Positions 1-5,838 of a stretch of 5,838 nt of DNA are shown in pieces. A model generated the notes under the pieces. That model was given only the letters and a program-made list of their open reading frames with translations, was not told the DNA's origin and did no database searches. Position numbers and translations under genes: made by a program. The DNA comes from Hyphomicrobiales bacterium. Lineage in GTDB: Bacteria > Pseudomonadota > Alphaproteobacteria > Rhodobacterales > Rhodobacteraceae. Position 1 is the first letter of the stretch. Every line of letters starts with the position of its first letter. The stretch lies in assembly GCA_003558415.1 (NCBI GenBank), contig PWLT01000185.1, forward strand, positions 1 to 5,838, read 5' to 3'.

Positions 1-1121
1 TCTCGGCGCAGGTGCTCGACGCGCTCAAGGAGCGCAACGCGCTCGACACGACGGCGATCGAGGACGTGATCTGGGGCAACGCCACACAGGTCGGCGAGCA
101 GGGCGGCTGCCTTGCGCGCACCGCGGTGATGGCCTCGCAGTTCGACGAGCGTGTGCCGGGGCTGTCGATCAATCGCTTCTGCGCCAGCGGGCTGGAGGCG
201 GTGAACCTTGCCGCGCATCAGGTCCGCGCCGGCGTGGGCGCGGCCTATGTCGCGGGCGGGGTGGAGATGATGGGCCGCGTCCCGATGAGTTCGGACGGCG
301 CGGCGGTGGCGGTCGATCCGACAGTGGCAATGGAGAAATACTTTGTCCCCCAGGGCATCGCCGCCGACATCATCGCCACTGAATACGGATTCTCGCGCGA
401 TGATGCCGATGCGCTGGGGGTCGAATCGCAGCGCCGCGCCGCGCGCGCGTGGGAGGAGGGGCGCTTCAAAGGCTCCGTCATCACCGTGCGCGACGTCAAC
501 GGCCTGCCGATCCTTGATCGCGACGAGCATATGCGTCCGGAGACGGACATGCAGTCGCTCGGCGCGCTCAAGCCCGCCTTCAAGGAGCAGGGCGAGGTCA
601 TGCCCGGCTTCGACAAGGTGGCGATCATGAAATATCCGCATCTCGGGCGGATCGAGCATATCCACCATGCCGGCAATTCCAGCGGCATCGTCGATGGTGC
701 CGCCGGCGTGCTGGTGGGAAGCAAGGAGTTCGGCGAACAATACGGCCTGACACCGCGCGCGCGTATCCGCGCCACCGCGCGGGTGGGCACCGACCCCACG
801 ATCATGCTCACCGGCCCGGTGCCCGCCACGCAGAAGGTGCTCGCGGCGGCGGGCATGGAGATCGGTGATATCGAGCTTTTCGAGGTGAACGAGGCGTTCT
901 CCTCGGTCGTTCTGCGCTTTTGCCAGGCATTCGGCGTGGACCATGACCGGGTAAACGTGAATGGCGGCGCAATCGCCATGGGCCACCCTCTGGGCGCGAC
1001 CGGCGCGATCATCCTGGGCACGCTGCTCGACGAGATGGAGCGCACCGGCAAGGGCACCGGGCTTGCCACGCTGTGCGTGGCCTCGGGCATGGGCGCGGCC
1101 ACGATCATTGAGCGGATATGA
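1..1121 (+). CDS. fadA: Acetyl-CoA C-acyltransferase (FadA-type thiolase), 5'-truncated by the window edge
   Basis: Thiolase-family enzyme that cleaves 3-ketoacyl-CoA with CoA to acetyl-CoA and a shortened acyl-CoA, the last step of beta-oxidation, in the cytoplasm. The frame is open from the first full codon at position 3. The GTG at 12 is inside the gene and is not a credible start, because the acyl-acceptor Cys would then be residue 57, whereas family members have it near residue 90; about 30 N-terminal residues are therefore missing. Visible motifs are NRFCASGLEAV with the nucleophilic Cys at nt 180-182, VNEAF at nt 885-899, GGAIAMGHPLGATGA with the catalytic His at nt 984-986, and CVASGMG with the acid/base Cys at nt 1074-1076. 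The catalytic Cys-His-Cys set is complete. HAGNSSGIVDGAA is the usual substrate-loop block. It is followed directly by the FadB-type gene. The order thiolase-hydratase/dehydrogenase resembles fadI-fadJ, so the symbol is a family-level choice; a biosynthetic acetoacetyl-CoA thiolase is less likely given the partner. Confidence 0.93.
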   Translation, partial: SAQVLDALKERNALDTTAIEDVIWGNATQVGEQGGCLARTAVMASQFDERVPGLSINRFCASGLEAVNLAAHQVRAGVGAAYVAGGVEMMGRVPMSSDGAAVAVDPTVAMEKYFVPQGIAADIIATEYGFSRDDADALGVESQRRAARAWEEGRFKGSVITVRDVNGLPILDRDEHMRPETDMQSLGALKPAFKEQGEVMPGFDKVAIMKYPHLGRIEHIHHAGNSSGIVDGAAGVLVGSKEFGEQYGLTPRARIRATARVGTDPTIMLTGPVPATQKVLAAAGMEIGDIELFEVNEAFSSVVLRFCQAFGVDHDRVNVNGGAIAMGHPLGATGAIILGTLLDEMERTGKGTGLATLCVASGMGAATIIERI

Positions 1122-1126
1122 GGAGG
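1121..1126 (+). promoter_or_regulatory. Strong Shine-Dalgarno that sets the fadB start
   Basis: AGGAGG begins on the last base of the thiolase stop codon and is followed by a 6-base spacer and the ATG at 1133. This ideal spacing favours 1133 over the ATG at 1118, which overlaps the thiolase stop as ATGA and has only a weak GAGCGGA-like sequence upstream. The location implies that ribosomes terminating on the thiolase can reinitiate on the next gene. Confidence 0.8.
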
Positions 1127-1132
1127 CGCGAG

Positions 1133-3325
1133 ATGGCTGACTTTCACTATGCCACGGATTCCGACGGCGTCGCCACCATCACATGGGACATGGCCGATCG
1201 GTCGATGAACGTGATGTCGCTCGAGGGGTTTTCCGAACTCGACAAGCACATCGATACCGCGCTCGCCGACGATGCGGTCAAGGGGATCGTCATCACCAGC
1301 GGCAAGAAGGATTTCGCCGCGGGGATGGATCTGGGCGTGCTCGCGCGGATGAAGGATGAGGCCGGCGACGACCCCGCGCGCGGGCTCTTCGAGGGGCTCA
1401 TGCGCATCCATGCCATCCTGCGCAAGATCGAGCGCGCGGGCATGGATGATCGCAACAAGGGCGGCAAGCCCATCGCCGCAGCCCTGCCCGGCACCGCCGC
1501 GGGGATCGGGCTGGAGATTCCGCTGGCCTGTCACCGCATCTTCGCCGCCGACAATGACCGCGCGCGCATCGGCCTGCCGGAAATCAAGGTCGGCATCTTC
1601 CCCGGCGCGGGCGGCACCACACGGCTGTCGCGCAAGCTCGGCGCCATGGCCGCCGCGCCGGTGCTGCTGGAGGGCAGGATGCTCGCCCCGAAGAAGGCGA
1701 AATCGGCCGGGGTGATCGATGAGGTGGTCGCGCCCGACGATCTGCTGGCGCGCGCCAAGGAATGGGTGCTCTCGGCCAAGGACGCCGATATCGTCAAACC
1801 CTGGGACGCGAAGGGCTGGAAGATGCCCGGCGGCGCCCCCTACACGCATGAGGGGTTCCTGACCTTCGTGGGCGCCTCGGCCATGGTGAACGGCCAGACG
1901 ATGGGCGTCTACCCCGCCGCCAAGGCGCTCCTCAGCGCGGTCTATGAGGGGGCGTTGGTGCCCTTCGACACGGCGCTGAAGATCGAGGCGCGCTGGTTCA
2001 CCCATATCATGCTCGACCCGAGTTCGGGGGCGATGATCCGCTCGCTCTTTCTCAACAAGGAGGCGTTGGAGAAGGGCGCGAACCGCCCCGACGCGCCCGA
2101 CCAGAAGGTCGCGAAGCTCGGCGTTCTGGGCGCGGGCATGATGGGGGCGGGCATCGCCCATGTGGCCGCGAATGCGGGCATCGAGGTGGTGCTCATCGAC
2201 GCCGATCAGGCCAATGCCGAGAAAGGCAAGGCGCATTCCGAGGCGCTGCTCGACAAGGGGCTCAAGCGCGGCCGCGTGAGCGAGGACCAGAAGGCCGCCA
2301 TGCTCGCGCGCATCACGCCGACCACGGATTACGCCGCGCTCAAGGGCTGCGATCTGATCGTCGAGGCGGTGTTCGAGGATCCCAAGGTCAAGGCCGAGGT
2401 CACGCAAAGGGCCATGGCGCAGGTGGGCGAGGCCTGCATATTCGCCACCAACACCTCCACCCTGCCGATCACCGATCTGGCGCAGGCCAGCCCGCGGCCC
2501 GAGGATTTCATCGGCATCCATTTCTTCAGCCCCGTCGACAAGATGCTGCTGGTCGAGATCATCAGGGGCAAGGCGACCGGGGATCGCGCGGTGGCAAGGG
2601 CGCTCGATTTCGTGCGCCAGATCCGCAAGACCCCGATCGTGGTCAATGATGCGCGTTTCTTCTACGCCAATCGCTGCATCATCCCCTATCTCAATGAGGG
2701 GATGCGCATGGTGGGCGAGGGCGTGACTCCCGCGCTGGTCGAGAACGCGGCCAAGCTGCTGGGCTTTCCGCTCGGGCCGCTGCAACTGGTGGACGAGACA
2801 TCCATTGAACTGGGCGTGAGGATCGCCAAGGCCACCCGCGCCGCGATGGGTGATGATTATCCCGACGGAGCGGTCGATGAGGTGCTCTTCTGGATGGCCG
2901 ATCAGGGCCGGCTGGGCCGCAAGGCCGGCGCGGGTTTCTACAGCTATGACGAGGGCGGCAAGCGCCTCGGGCTTTGGGACGGGCTTGCGGCGCAATACCC
3001 GCCCGCCGATCCGCAGCCCGATCTTGACGAGGTTCAGCACCGGCTGATGATGGCGCAGGTGCTCGAGGCCGTGCGCGCCCAGGAATCCGGGGTGCTCACC
3101 GATATCCGCGAGGGCGATGTGGGCGCGATCCTCGGCTGGGGCTTCGCGCCCTGGTCGGGCGGCCCGTTCTCTTGGCTCGACATGATCGGCGCGGCCCGCG
3201 CGGTGGAGATTTGCGCGGCGCTCGAATCCCGCCACGGCGCCCGCTTCGCGGCGCCGGAACTGCTGCGCCGGATGGCCGAGAACAGCGCGCGCTTTTATTC
3301 CGCAGCGACGGACCGGGCGGCCTGA
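1133..3325 (+). CDS. fadB: Fused enoyl-CoA hydratase / 3-hydroxyacyl-CoA dehydrogenase (FadB/FadJ-type alpha subunit)
   Basis: Bifunctional beta-oxidation enzyme of 730 residues, close to the 714-729 usual for FadJ/FadB: hydrates 2-enoyl-CoA, then oxidises L-3-hydroxyacyl-CoA with NAD+. Residues ~5-200 are the crotonase domain, with oxyanion segment A63-G-M-D66, second oxyanion/acid block G124-I-G-L-E128, and the second catalytic Glu E150 in GLPEIKVG. Residues ~326-505 form the NAD-binding fold with G333-A-G-M-M-G338. Dehydrogenase residues S442, H463 (IHFFSPV), E475 and N513 keep the same mutual spacing as Ser137, His158, Glu170 and Asn208 of human short-chain 3-hydroxyacyl-CoA dehydrogenase. 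Two C-terminal 3HCDH repeats follow, the second containing GWGFAPWSGG from residue 668. No separate isomerase domain is seen. It probably works in complex with the upstream thiolase. The start is chosen from the AGGAGG; starting at 1118 would add MRRRE. fadB versus fadJ cannot be decided from sequence alone. Confidence 0.95.
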   Translation: MADFHYATDSDGVATITWDMADRSMNVMSLEGFSELDKHIDTALADDAVKGIVITSGKKDFAAGMDLGVLARMKDEAGDDPARGLFEGLMRIHAILRKIERAGMDDRNKGGKPIAAALPGTAAGIGLEIPLACHRIFAADNDRARIGLPEIKVGIFPGAGGTTRLSRKLGAMAAAPVLLEGRMLAPKKAKSAGVIDEVVAPDDLLARAKEWVLSAKDADIVKPWDAKGWKMPGGAPYTHEGFLTFVGASAMVNGQTMGVYPAAKALLSAVYEGALVPFDTALKIEARWFTHIMLDPSSGAMIRSLFLNKEALEKGANRPDAPDQKVAKLGVLGAGMMGAGIAHVAANAGIEVVLIDADQANAEKGKAHSEALLDKGLKRGRVSEDQKAAMLARITPTTDYAALKGCDLIVEAVFEDPKVKAEVTQRAMAQVGEACIFATNTSTLPITDLAQASPRPEDFIGIHFFSPVDKMLLVEIIRGKATGDRAVARALDFVRQIRKTPIVVNDARFFYANRCIIPYLNEGMRMVGEGVTPALVENAAKLLGFPLGPLQLVDETSIELGVRIAKATRAAMGDDYPDGAVDEVLFWMADQGRLGRKAGAGFYSYDEGGKRLGLWDGLAAQYPPADPQPDLDEVQHRLMMAQVLEAVRAQESGVLTDIREGDVGAILGWGFAPWSGGPFSWLDMIGAARAVEICAALESRHGARFAAPELLRRMAENSARFYSAATDRAA

Positions 3326-4014
3326 TCCTGCAGGGCGGGGGGCCCTGCCTCTTCGCGGTGCAGGAAGACGACAAGCTGCGCCAGCGCGGCCGCCGAGAGC
3401 TTGGGATAGACGTTGTGGCCGCCGCTGAGCATCATCTCCTCGGGGGTCGCCGTTTCCTTCCCAAGGCACGCGCAATGGACCAGTGCCGAGCCATTCGCAT
3501 AGACGATCTCCTCCTCGGCAAAGCCGATGGAGATGATTTCGGTCGGCTGCTGAGGCACGACGCGGGTGATCCCGCGATACCCCTCCAGCGCCGAGACCGG
3601 CACGAGCGCGAAGGGATCGTCATGGAGCGCCTCGGCGCTGTCGGATTCCACAAGAACCGTCTGCTCGGGCAGCAGGCGCATCGGCGCGAGGTTGCCCAGC
3701 GCGTGGCGCGGGACGAGATAGTGCTGTAGCGCCGGGTCCTGCGTGGTGTCCTCGGTCCACAAGGTGCTGCGGCGCAGCTCGACGACCGGTTGCAGCCCGC
3801 TGTCAAATGTATGGACCCGGTCGCCCACCATGAGGGCCTCCGCCGGGCGCCACCCATGTTCGCAGGCGATGAATGTGCCGGCAATAATGCCTGCCCCGAC
3901 AAGCCCGCCGCGATCACCATAGGGATGTCGCGCAATACGCGGAACAAGGTCACCGGCGCCATTGCGCGGCGTCGTCGCATTTCGATTCAGTGCGTTCAGG
4001 AAGTTCAAGATCAT
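3295..4014 (-). CDS. Stand-alone Hint-domain (Hedgehog/intein-type) protein, apparently lacking autoprocessing residues
   Basis: A 239-residue protein. Residues ~40-183 resemble the bacterial Hint_2 fold: A45-G-T-F-I-A-C-E-H-G-W, then EALMVGDRVHTFDSGLQPV (59-77), a middle block VPRHALGN (101-108), RLLPEQTVLVES (113-124), and a closing VYANGSALVHC (171-181). Canonical Hint domains start with a nucleophilic Cys four residues before the GT glycine; here that place is Gly42. The central His of the SPxH block aligns with Gln118, and the terminal His-Asn reads His180-Cys181. Self-splicing or cleavage is therefore unlikely. No signal peptide or clear membrane helix is seen. The first ~38 residues and the Ala/Glu-rich tail (208-239) are unassigned. 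The ATG at 4014 has a good GAGAGGG ribosome site (4022-4028) with 7-base spacing. It is 134 bases downstream of the sulfotransferase gene on the same strand, so it may have its own promoter. Its stop lies 31 bases inside fadB. Family assignment is fairly sure; function is unknown. Confidence 0.8.
   Translation of the reverse strand: MILNFLNALNRNATTPRNGAGDLVPRIARHPYGDRGGLVGAGIIAGTFIACEHGWRPAEALMVGDRVHTFDSGLQPVVELRRSTLWTEDTTQDPALQHYLVPRHALGNLAPMRLLPEQTVLVESDSAEALHDDPFALVPVSALEGYRGITRVVPQQPTEIISIGFAEEEIVYANGSALVHCACLGKETATPEEMMLSGGHNVYPKLSAAALAQLVVFLHREEAGPPALQDQAARSVAAE
3330..3348 (+). terminator. Candidate fad-operon hairpin inside the convergent gene end
   Basis: GCAGGGC (3330-3336) and GCCCTGC (3342-3348) form a perfect 7-bp GC stem around a GGGGG loop, starting 5 bases after the fadB stop. 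Downstream on the plus strand comes only CTCTTCG, a pyrimidine stretch without a real T run, so intrinsic termination would be weak. The same bases encode the C-terminal tail of the Hint protein on the other strand. It could instead be a chance GC-rich repeat or an mRNA 3'-end stabiliser. Confidence 0.35.
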
Positions 4015-4044
4015 CGCAATACCCTCTCACTGACAAATCGCCTC

Positions 4045-4071
4045 CATTACCGTTAATGATTGCGGCGCAAT
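4045..4071. promoter_or_regulatory. Two adjacent inverted repeats in the leader of the Hint gene
   Basis: CATTA-CCGT-TAATG (4045-4058) is immediately followed by the palindrome ATTGCG-G-CGCAAT (4059-4071), in a stretch that is more AT-rich than its surroundings. They lie about 30-57 bases upstream of the Hint start codon, where a promoter or operator would sit. A minus-strand TTGCGC overlaps the second palindrome, but no good -10 box follows at 16-18 bases. This may be an operator, a leader hairpin or chance. Confidence 0.3.
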
Positions 4072-4129
4072 AGGGGCCTCCCCGCGCCGCGATTCGGCAA
4101 TTTGGGGGAGTTTTCGTGTCGTGTGACGG

Positions 4130-4146
4130 CACCCGCATGCTGGGTG
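4130..4146 (-). terminator. Weak hairpin after the sulfotransferase stop
   Basis: CACCC (4130-4134) pairs with GGGTG (4142-4146) around a 7-base loop containing GCATGC, only a few bases past the sulfotransferase stop. There is no T run downstream on the minus strand, so this is a poor intrinsic terminator and transcription may continue into the Hint gene. Confidence 0.2.
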
Positions 4147-4148
4147 AA

Positions 4149-4799
4149 TCACTCGAAGCTGTAGCCGAAGCGCGCGATCTCCTCGGCGCATAGGCGCGCG
4201 ACATGCGCCGCGTCCGCCGCATCATAGTAGCCGCGATAATCGCGCGCCCGCTCCGAGCTGTTGACCCGGGCAAGCGGCGGCAGACGCAGCCCAAGATGCC
4301 CAGCGAGCCGCTGCGCATCCGCCTCGATCGTCTCCAGGCGCAGCCACAGATCGCAATGCTCCCGCCCCGCCCCGTCGCGCAGATAGCTGGAATAGGGATT
4401 GGCGCGCAGCGACTCGACGGTCTGCGGATGGTGCAGGAAATCGGAAAAACCAAAATCCCGCGCAAGATGCACGGCCGGGTGGTCGAAGCGCTGCTCGCGC
4501 AGCCAGTGGTAATAGCTCACCAGCCGGTCCCAGGGGTTGCGCACAAGGGTGAAGATGAAGAAATCCGCAAACTCCGCGCGCCCGACGAGCCCCTCGATAT
4601 CGGCCAGTGTCGAGTGTTTCCACAACCGCCCTGCGCTCTCCACCCCTTTCAGGCGCCGGCGCCGGCGGCGCGCTTTCGGTGTGTCGCCGATAAGGATGTC
4701 ATCGGCCTTCGCCTTTTCCTCCAGCGCCAGCGCGAGCGCCGTGCCCCCGGTCTTGGGGATATGCACGAAGATATAGCCGCGCCCGCGCGAGATGATCAT
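4149..4799 (-). CDS. PAPS-dependent sulfotransferase, sulfotransferase family 2 type
   Basis: A 216-residue protein predicted to transfer sulfonate from PAPS to a hydroxyl, probably of a carbohydrate or small molecule; the acceptor cannot be read from sequence. The N-terminal beta strand and P-loop-like motif F11-V-H-I-P-K-T-G-G-T20 is the 5'-phosphosulfate site, with Lys16 as key residue. F83-T-L-V-R-N-P-W-D-R92 followed by LVSYYHW is the 3'-phosphate site, with Arg87 and probably Ser95. No signal peptide or membrane anchor is visible, so it should act in the cytoplasm. Residues 42-51 are very basic, with six consecutive Arg between the two PAPS motifs. It is shorter than many family members, but both motifs are intact and the end looks natural. 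Its ATG overlaps the transporter stop in ATGA, and AGGAAG (4807-4812) lies 7 bases upstream, inside the transporter gene. The pair is very likely co-transcribed and translationally coupled. Confidence 0.88.
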   Translation of the reverse strand: MIISRGRGYIFVHIPKTGGTALALALEEKAKADDILIGDTPKARRRRRRLKGVESAGRLWKHSTLADIEGLVGRAEFADFFIFTLVRNPWDRLVSYYHWLREQRFDHPAVHLARDFGFSDFLHHPQTVESLRANPYSSYLRDGAGREHCDLWLRLETIEADAQRLAGHLGLRLPPLARVNSSERARDYRGYYDAADAAHVARLCAEEIARFGYSFE

Positions 4800-5770
4800 C
4801 GCGCAACTTCCTGCCGCTCGGGATCGGACGGGGTGGGCGGCATCTCGGCGCCCGGATCAGCGGGCGGGCGGTCGCCGCCCCGGATCACGATCAAGAGCCC
4901 CCCGGCGACGATCAGCACCGTGCCCAGCACGGTCGCGAGATCCGGCAGTTCGGCAAACAGCAGCCAGGCCCAGAAGGCGGCGAAGGGCAGGAAGGCGTAT
5001 TCGAACACCGTAATGCGCGAGGCTTCGGCCAACTGGTAGCCGCGGATCAGCAGGCCGATGGCGACCATCCCGCCCAGACCCTGAAGCCCGGTCCAGAACA
5101 GCGCCGAGGCCGAGGGCACCACCCAGCCGCGCGTGAACCAGCCCTCGGGGCCGGGCGGTGCCGTGACTGGCAGAAGGGCAAGCGCGAGGATCCCCAGCAG
5201 CCCCCAGCTTCCCATGGCGAAGAAATAGCCGAAATTGAGCGCCGCGGTGCCCTCGCGCGCGCACCACTGGCGGGTGAGCACCGCGCCGAAGGCATGGAAG
5301 AACCCCGCCGACACCGCCAGCACCGAGGCACTGATCGCCATCGCATCGCCCCACGGGCGCAGCAGCACCATCACCCCCGCGAAACCGATCCCCACGGCGA
5401 TCATGCGCACCACCCCCACGCGCACACCGAAAAACAGCACCGAGATCACCAGCACGAAGATCGGCGCGGTAAACAGCCCCGCGCCTGCCTGGCTGATCGT
5501 CATCAGCGACAGCGCGCCGAAATAGAGCACCATTCCCAGCGAGGCCAGCGCGCTGCGCCAGGCGACGGCGGCAAAGCTGTGGGGCCGCAGCCGCCAGCCC
5601 ATCGCCAGCGCTATCGCGGCGAGGATCGCGCAGACAAGCGCCGAGCGCATGAAATGGAACTGCCACAGCCCGATCTCGGGTGTGAGGAAGCGCACCCAGT
5701 TGTCGATCAGCGCGATATCGGCCATCGCCAGCGTGATGAGCCCGGCGGCGAGAAGCGTTTTGTTGTGCAT
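4796..5770 (-). CDS. EamA/DMT-family membrane transporter
   Basis: A 324-residue polytopic inner-membrane protein of the drug/metabolite transporter superfamily, built as two EamA repeats. Hydrophobic segments, roughly: 5-25, 38-58, 67-90, 95-115, 118-138, 144-166, 178-200, 222-243, 255-274 and 281-298, giving the ten helices usual for the family. The second repeat ends in the typical EYAFLPFAAFWAWLLFAEL block (257-275) followed by LGTVLIVAGGLLIV. The last ~25 residues (300-324) form a Pro- and charge-rich soluble tail. Family members export or import amino acids, metabolites, nucleotide sugars or drugs; the substrate here cannot be inferred. The ATG at 5770 has GGAAGGGG (5777-5784) 6 bases upstream. 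It is the first visible gene of the minus-strand unit and overlaps the sulfotransferase by 4 bases, so it may move a precursor or product of sulfation, but that is only suggested by position. Confidence 0.92.
   Translation of the reverse strand: MHNKTLLAAGLITLAMADIALIDNWVRFLTPEIGLWQFHFMRSALVCAILAAIALAMGWRLRPHSFAAVAWRSALASLGMVLYFGALSLMTISQAGAGLFTAPIFVLVISVLFFGVRVGVVRMIAVGIGFAGVMVLLRPWGDAMAISASVLAVSAGFFHAFGAVLTRQWCAREGTAALNFGYFFAMGSWGLLGILALALLPVTAPPGPEGWFTRGWVVPSASALFWTGLQGLGGMVAIGLLIRGYQLAEASRITVFEYAFLPFAAFWAWLLFAELPDLATVLGTVLIVAGGLLIVIRGGDRPPADPGAEMPPTPSDPERQEVAR
4807..4812 (-). promoter_or_regulatory. Ribosome binding site of the sulfotransferase within the transporter gene end
   Basis: On the minus strand AGGAAG precedes the sulfotransferase ATG by 7 bases and lies in the last codons of the transporter gene. 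Together with the ATGA stop/start overlap it fixes the start at 4799 and indicates coupled translation. Confidence 0.7.
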
Positions 5771-5784
5771 ATCCTGCCCCTTCC

Positions 5785-5838
5785 GGATTTCCCCTTTCCA
5801 GACGCCCGGCGCGCCGTCAATACTGCGTGCCGGAGAGA
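5785..5838 (-). promoter_or_regulatory. Upstream region of the transporter, possible promoter
   Basis: This non-coding edge lies upstream of the transporter ribosome site. On the minus strand a TTGACG (5815-5820) matches a -35 box well, but 17 bases further on the sequence is AAAGGG, a poor -10. A 10-base palindrome CGGCGCGCCG (5807-5816) overlaps the -35-like element. The region is cut by the window end, so a gene beginning further right cannot be excluded. Confidence 0.25.

Noticed and set aside
12..14. GTG as the start of the thiolase
   Set aside because: The frame continues open upstream to the window edge and the catalytic Cys would lie about 30 residues too close to the N-terminus.
245..3475. 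A 1076-codon open frame on the minus strand, antisense to the thiolase and FadB genes
   Set aside because: It mirrors two genes with complete catalytic motifs, its translation is low-complexity (His/Arg/Ala/Gly-rich) and matches no fold I recognise. Long open antisense frames are expected in GC-rich DNA.
3172..3729. A 185-codon plus-strand open frame running from the end of fadB across the Hint gene
   Set aside because: It lies in a different frame from fadB and antisense to the Hint gene, whose family motifs and ribosome site are convincing; no independent ribosome site or fold was seen.
3295..4014. Reading the Hint gene as an intein fragment or a broken C-terminus of a larger RTX-type protein
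   Set aside because: It has its own start codon with a good ribosome site, an N-terminal extension before the Hint block, and no flanking extein or calcium-binding repeats, so an intact stand-alone gene fits better.
4086..4113. GCCG-CGATT-CGGC hairpin followed by AATTTGGGGGAGTTTT as a plus-strand terminator
   Set aside because: The stem is only 4 bp, the T run is distant from it, and no plus-strand gene ends nearby.
4203..5039. A 278-codon plus-strand open frame opposite the sulfotransferase and transporter
   Set aside because: It spans the junction of two well-supported minus-strand genes, is rich in Arg/Pro/Ala and has no recognisable motif; treated as a codon-bias shadow.

Overview
The window is a GC-rich bacterial segment with strong G/C preference at third codon positions. 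Gene content points to an alphaproteobacterium, most likely of the Rhodobacteraceae/Roseobacter group. This is an inference from three things: the thiolase-then-FadB gene order with FadB sequence blocks familiar from that group, a small stand-alone Hint-domain protein, and a type-2 sulfotransferase next to an EamA transporter. No RNA gene, CRISPR array, insertion sequence or attachment site was seen.

Layout. Positions 1-1121 (+) hold the 3' nine-tenths of a FadA-type thiolase whose start lies outside the window. It is followed almost without a gap by a complete FadB/FadJ-type enoyl-CoA hydratase / 3-hydroxyacyl-CoA dehydrogenase (1133-3325, +). The two form a fatty acid beta-oxidation operon: the fused protein hydrates enoyl-CoA and oxidises the product to 3-ketoacyl-CoA, and the thiolase cleaves that with CoA. 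All expected catalytic residues are present in both.

The right half reads the other way. In transcription order on the minus strand it contains an EamA/DMT transporter of about ten membrane helices (5770-4796), a PAPS-type sulfotransferase (4799-4149) joined to it by a 4-base ATGA overlap, a 134-base gap with small inverted repeats, and a 239-residue Hint-domain protein (4014-3295). The Hint gene converges on the fad operon, and its last 31 bases overlap the end of the FadB gene tail-to-tail. A GC hairpin lies in the overlap zone just past the FadB stop.

Most of the window is ordinary metabolism. The parts that deserve a second look are the Hint protein, which appears to lack the residues needed for self-splicing or self-cleavage, its convergent overlap with fadB, the palindromes ahead of it, and the transporter-sulfotransferase pair. 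I did not find convincing evidence of an undescribed multi-gene system.
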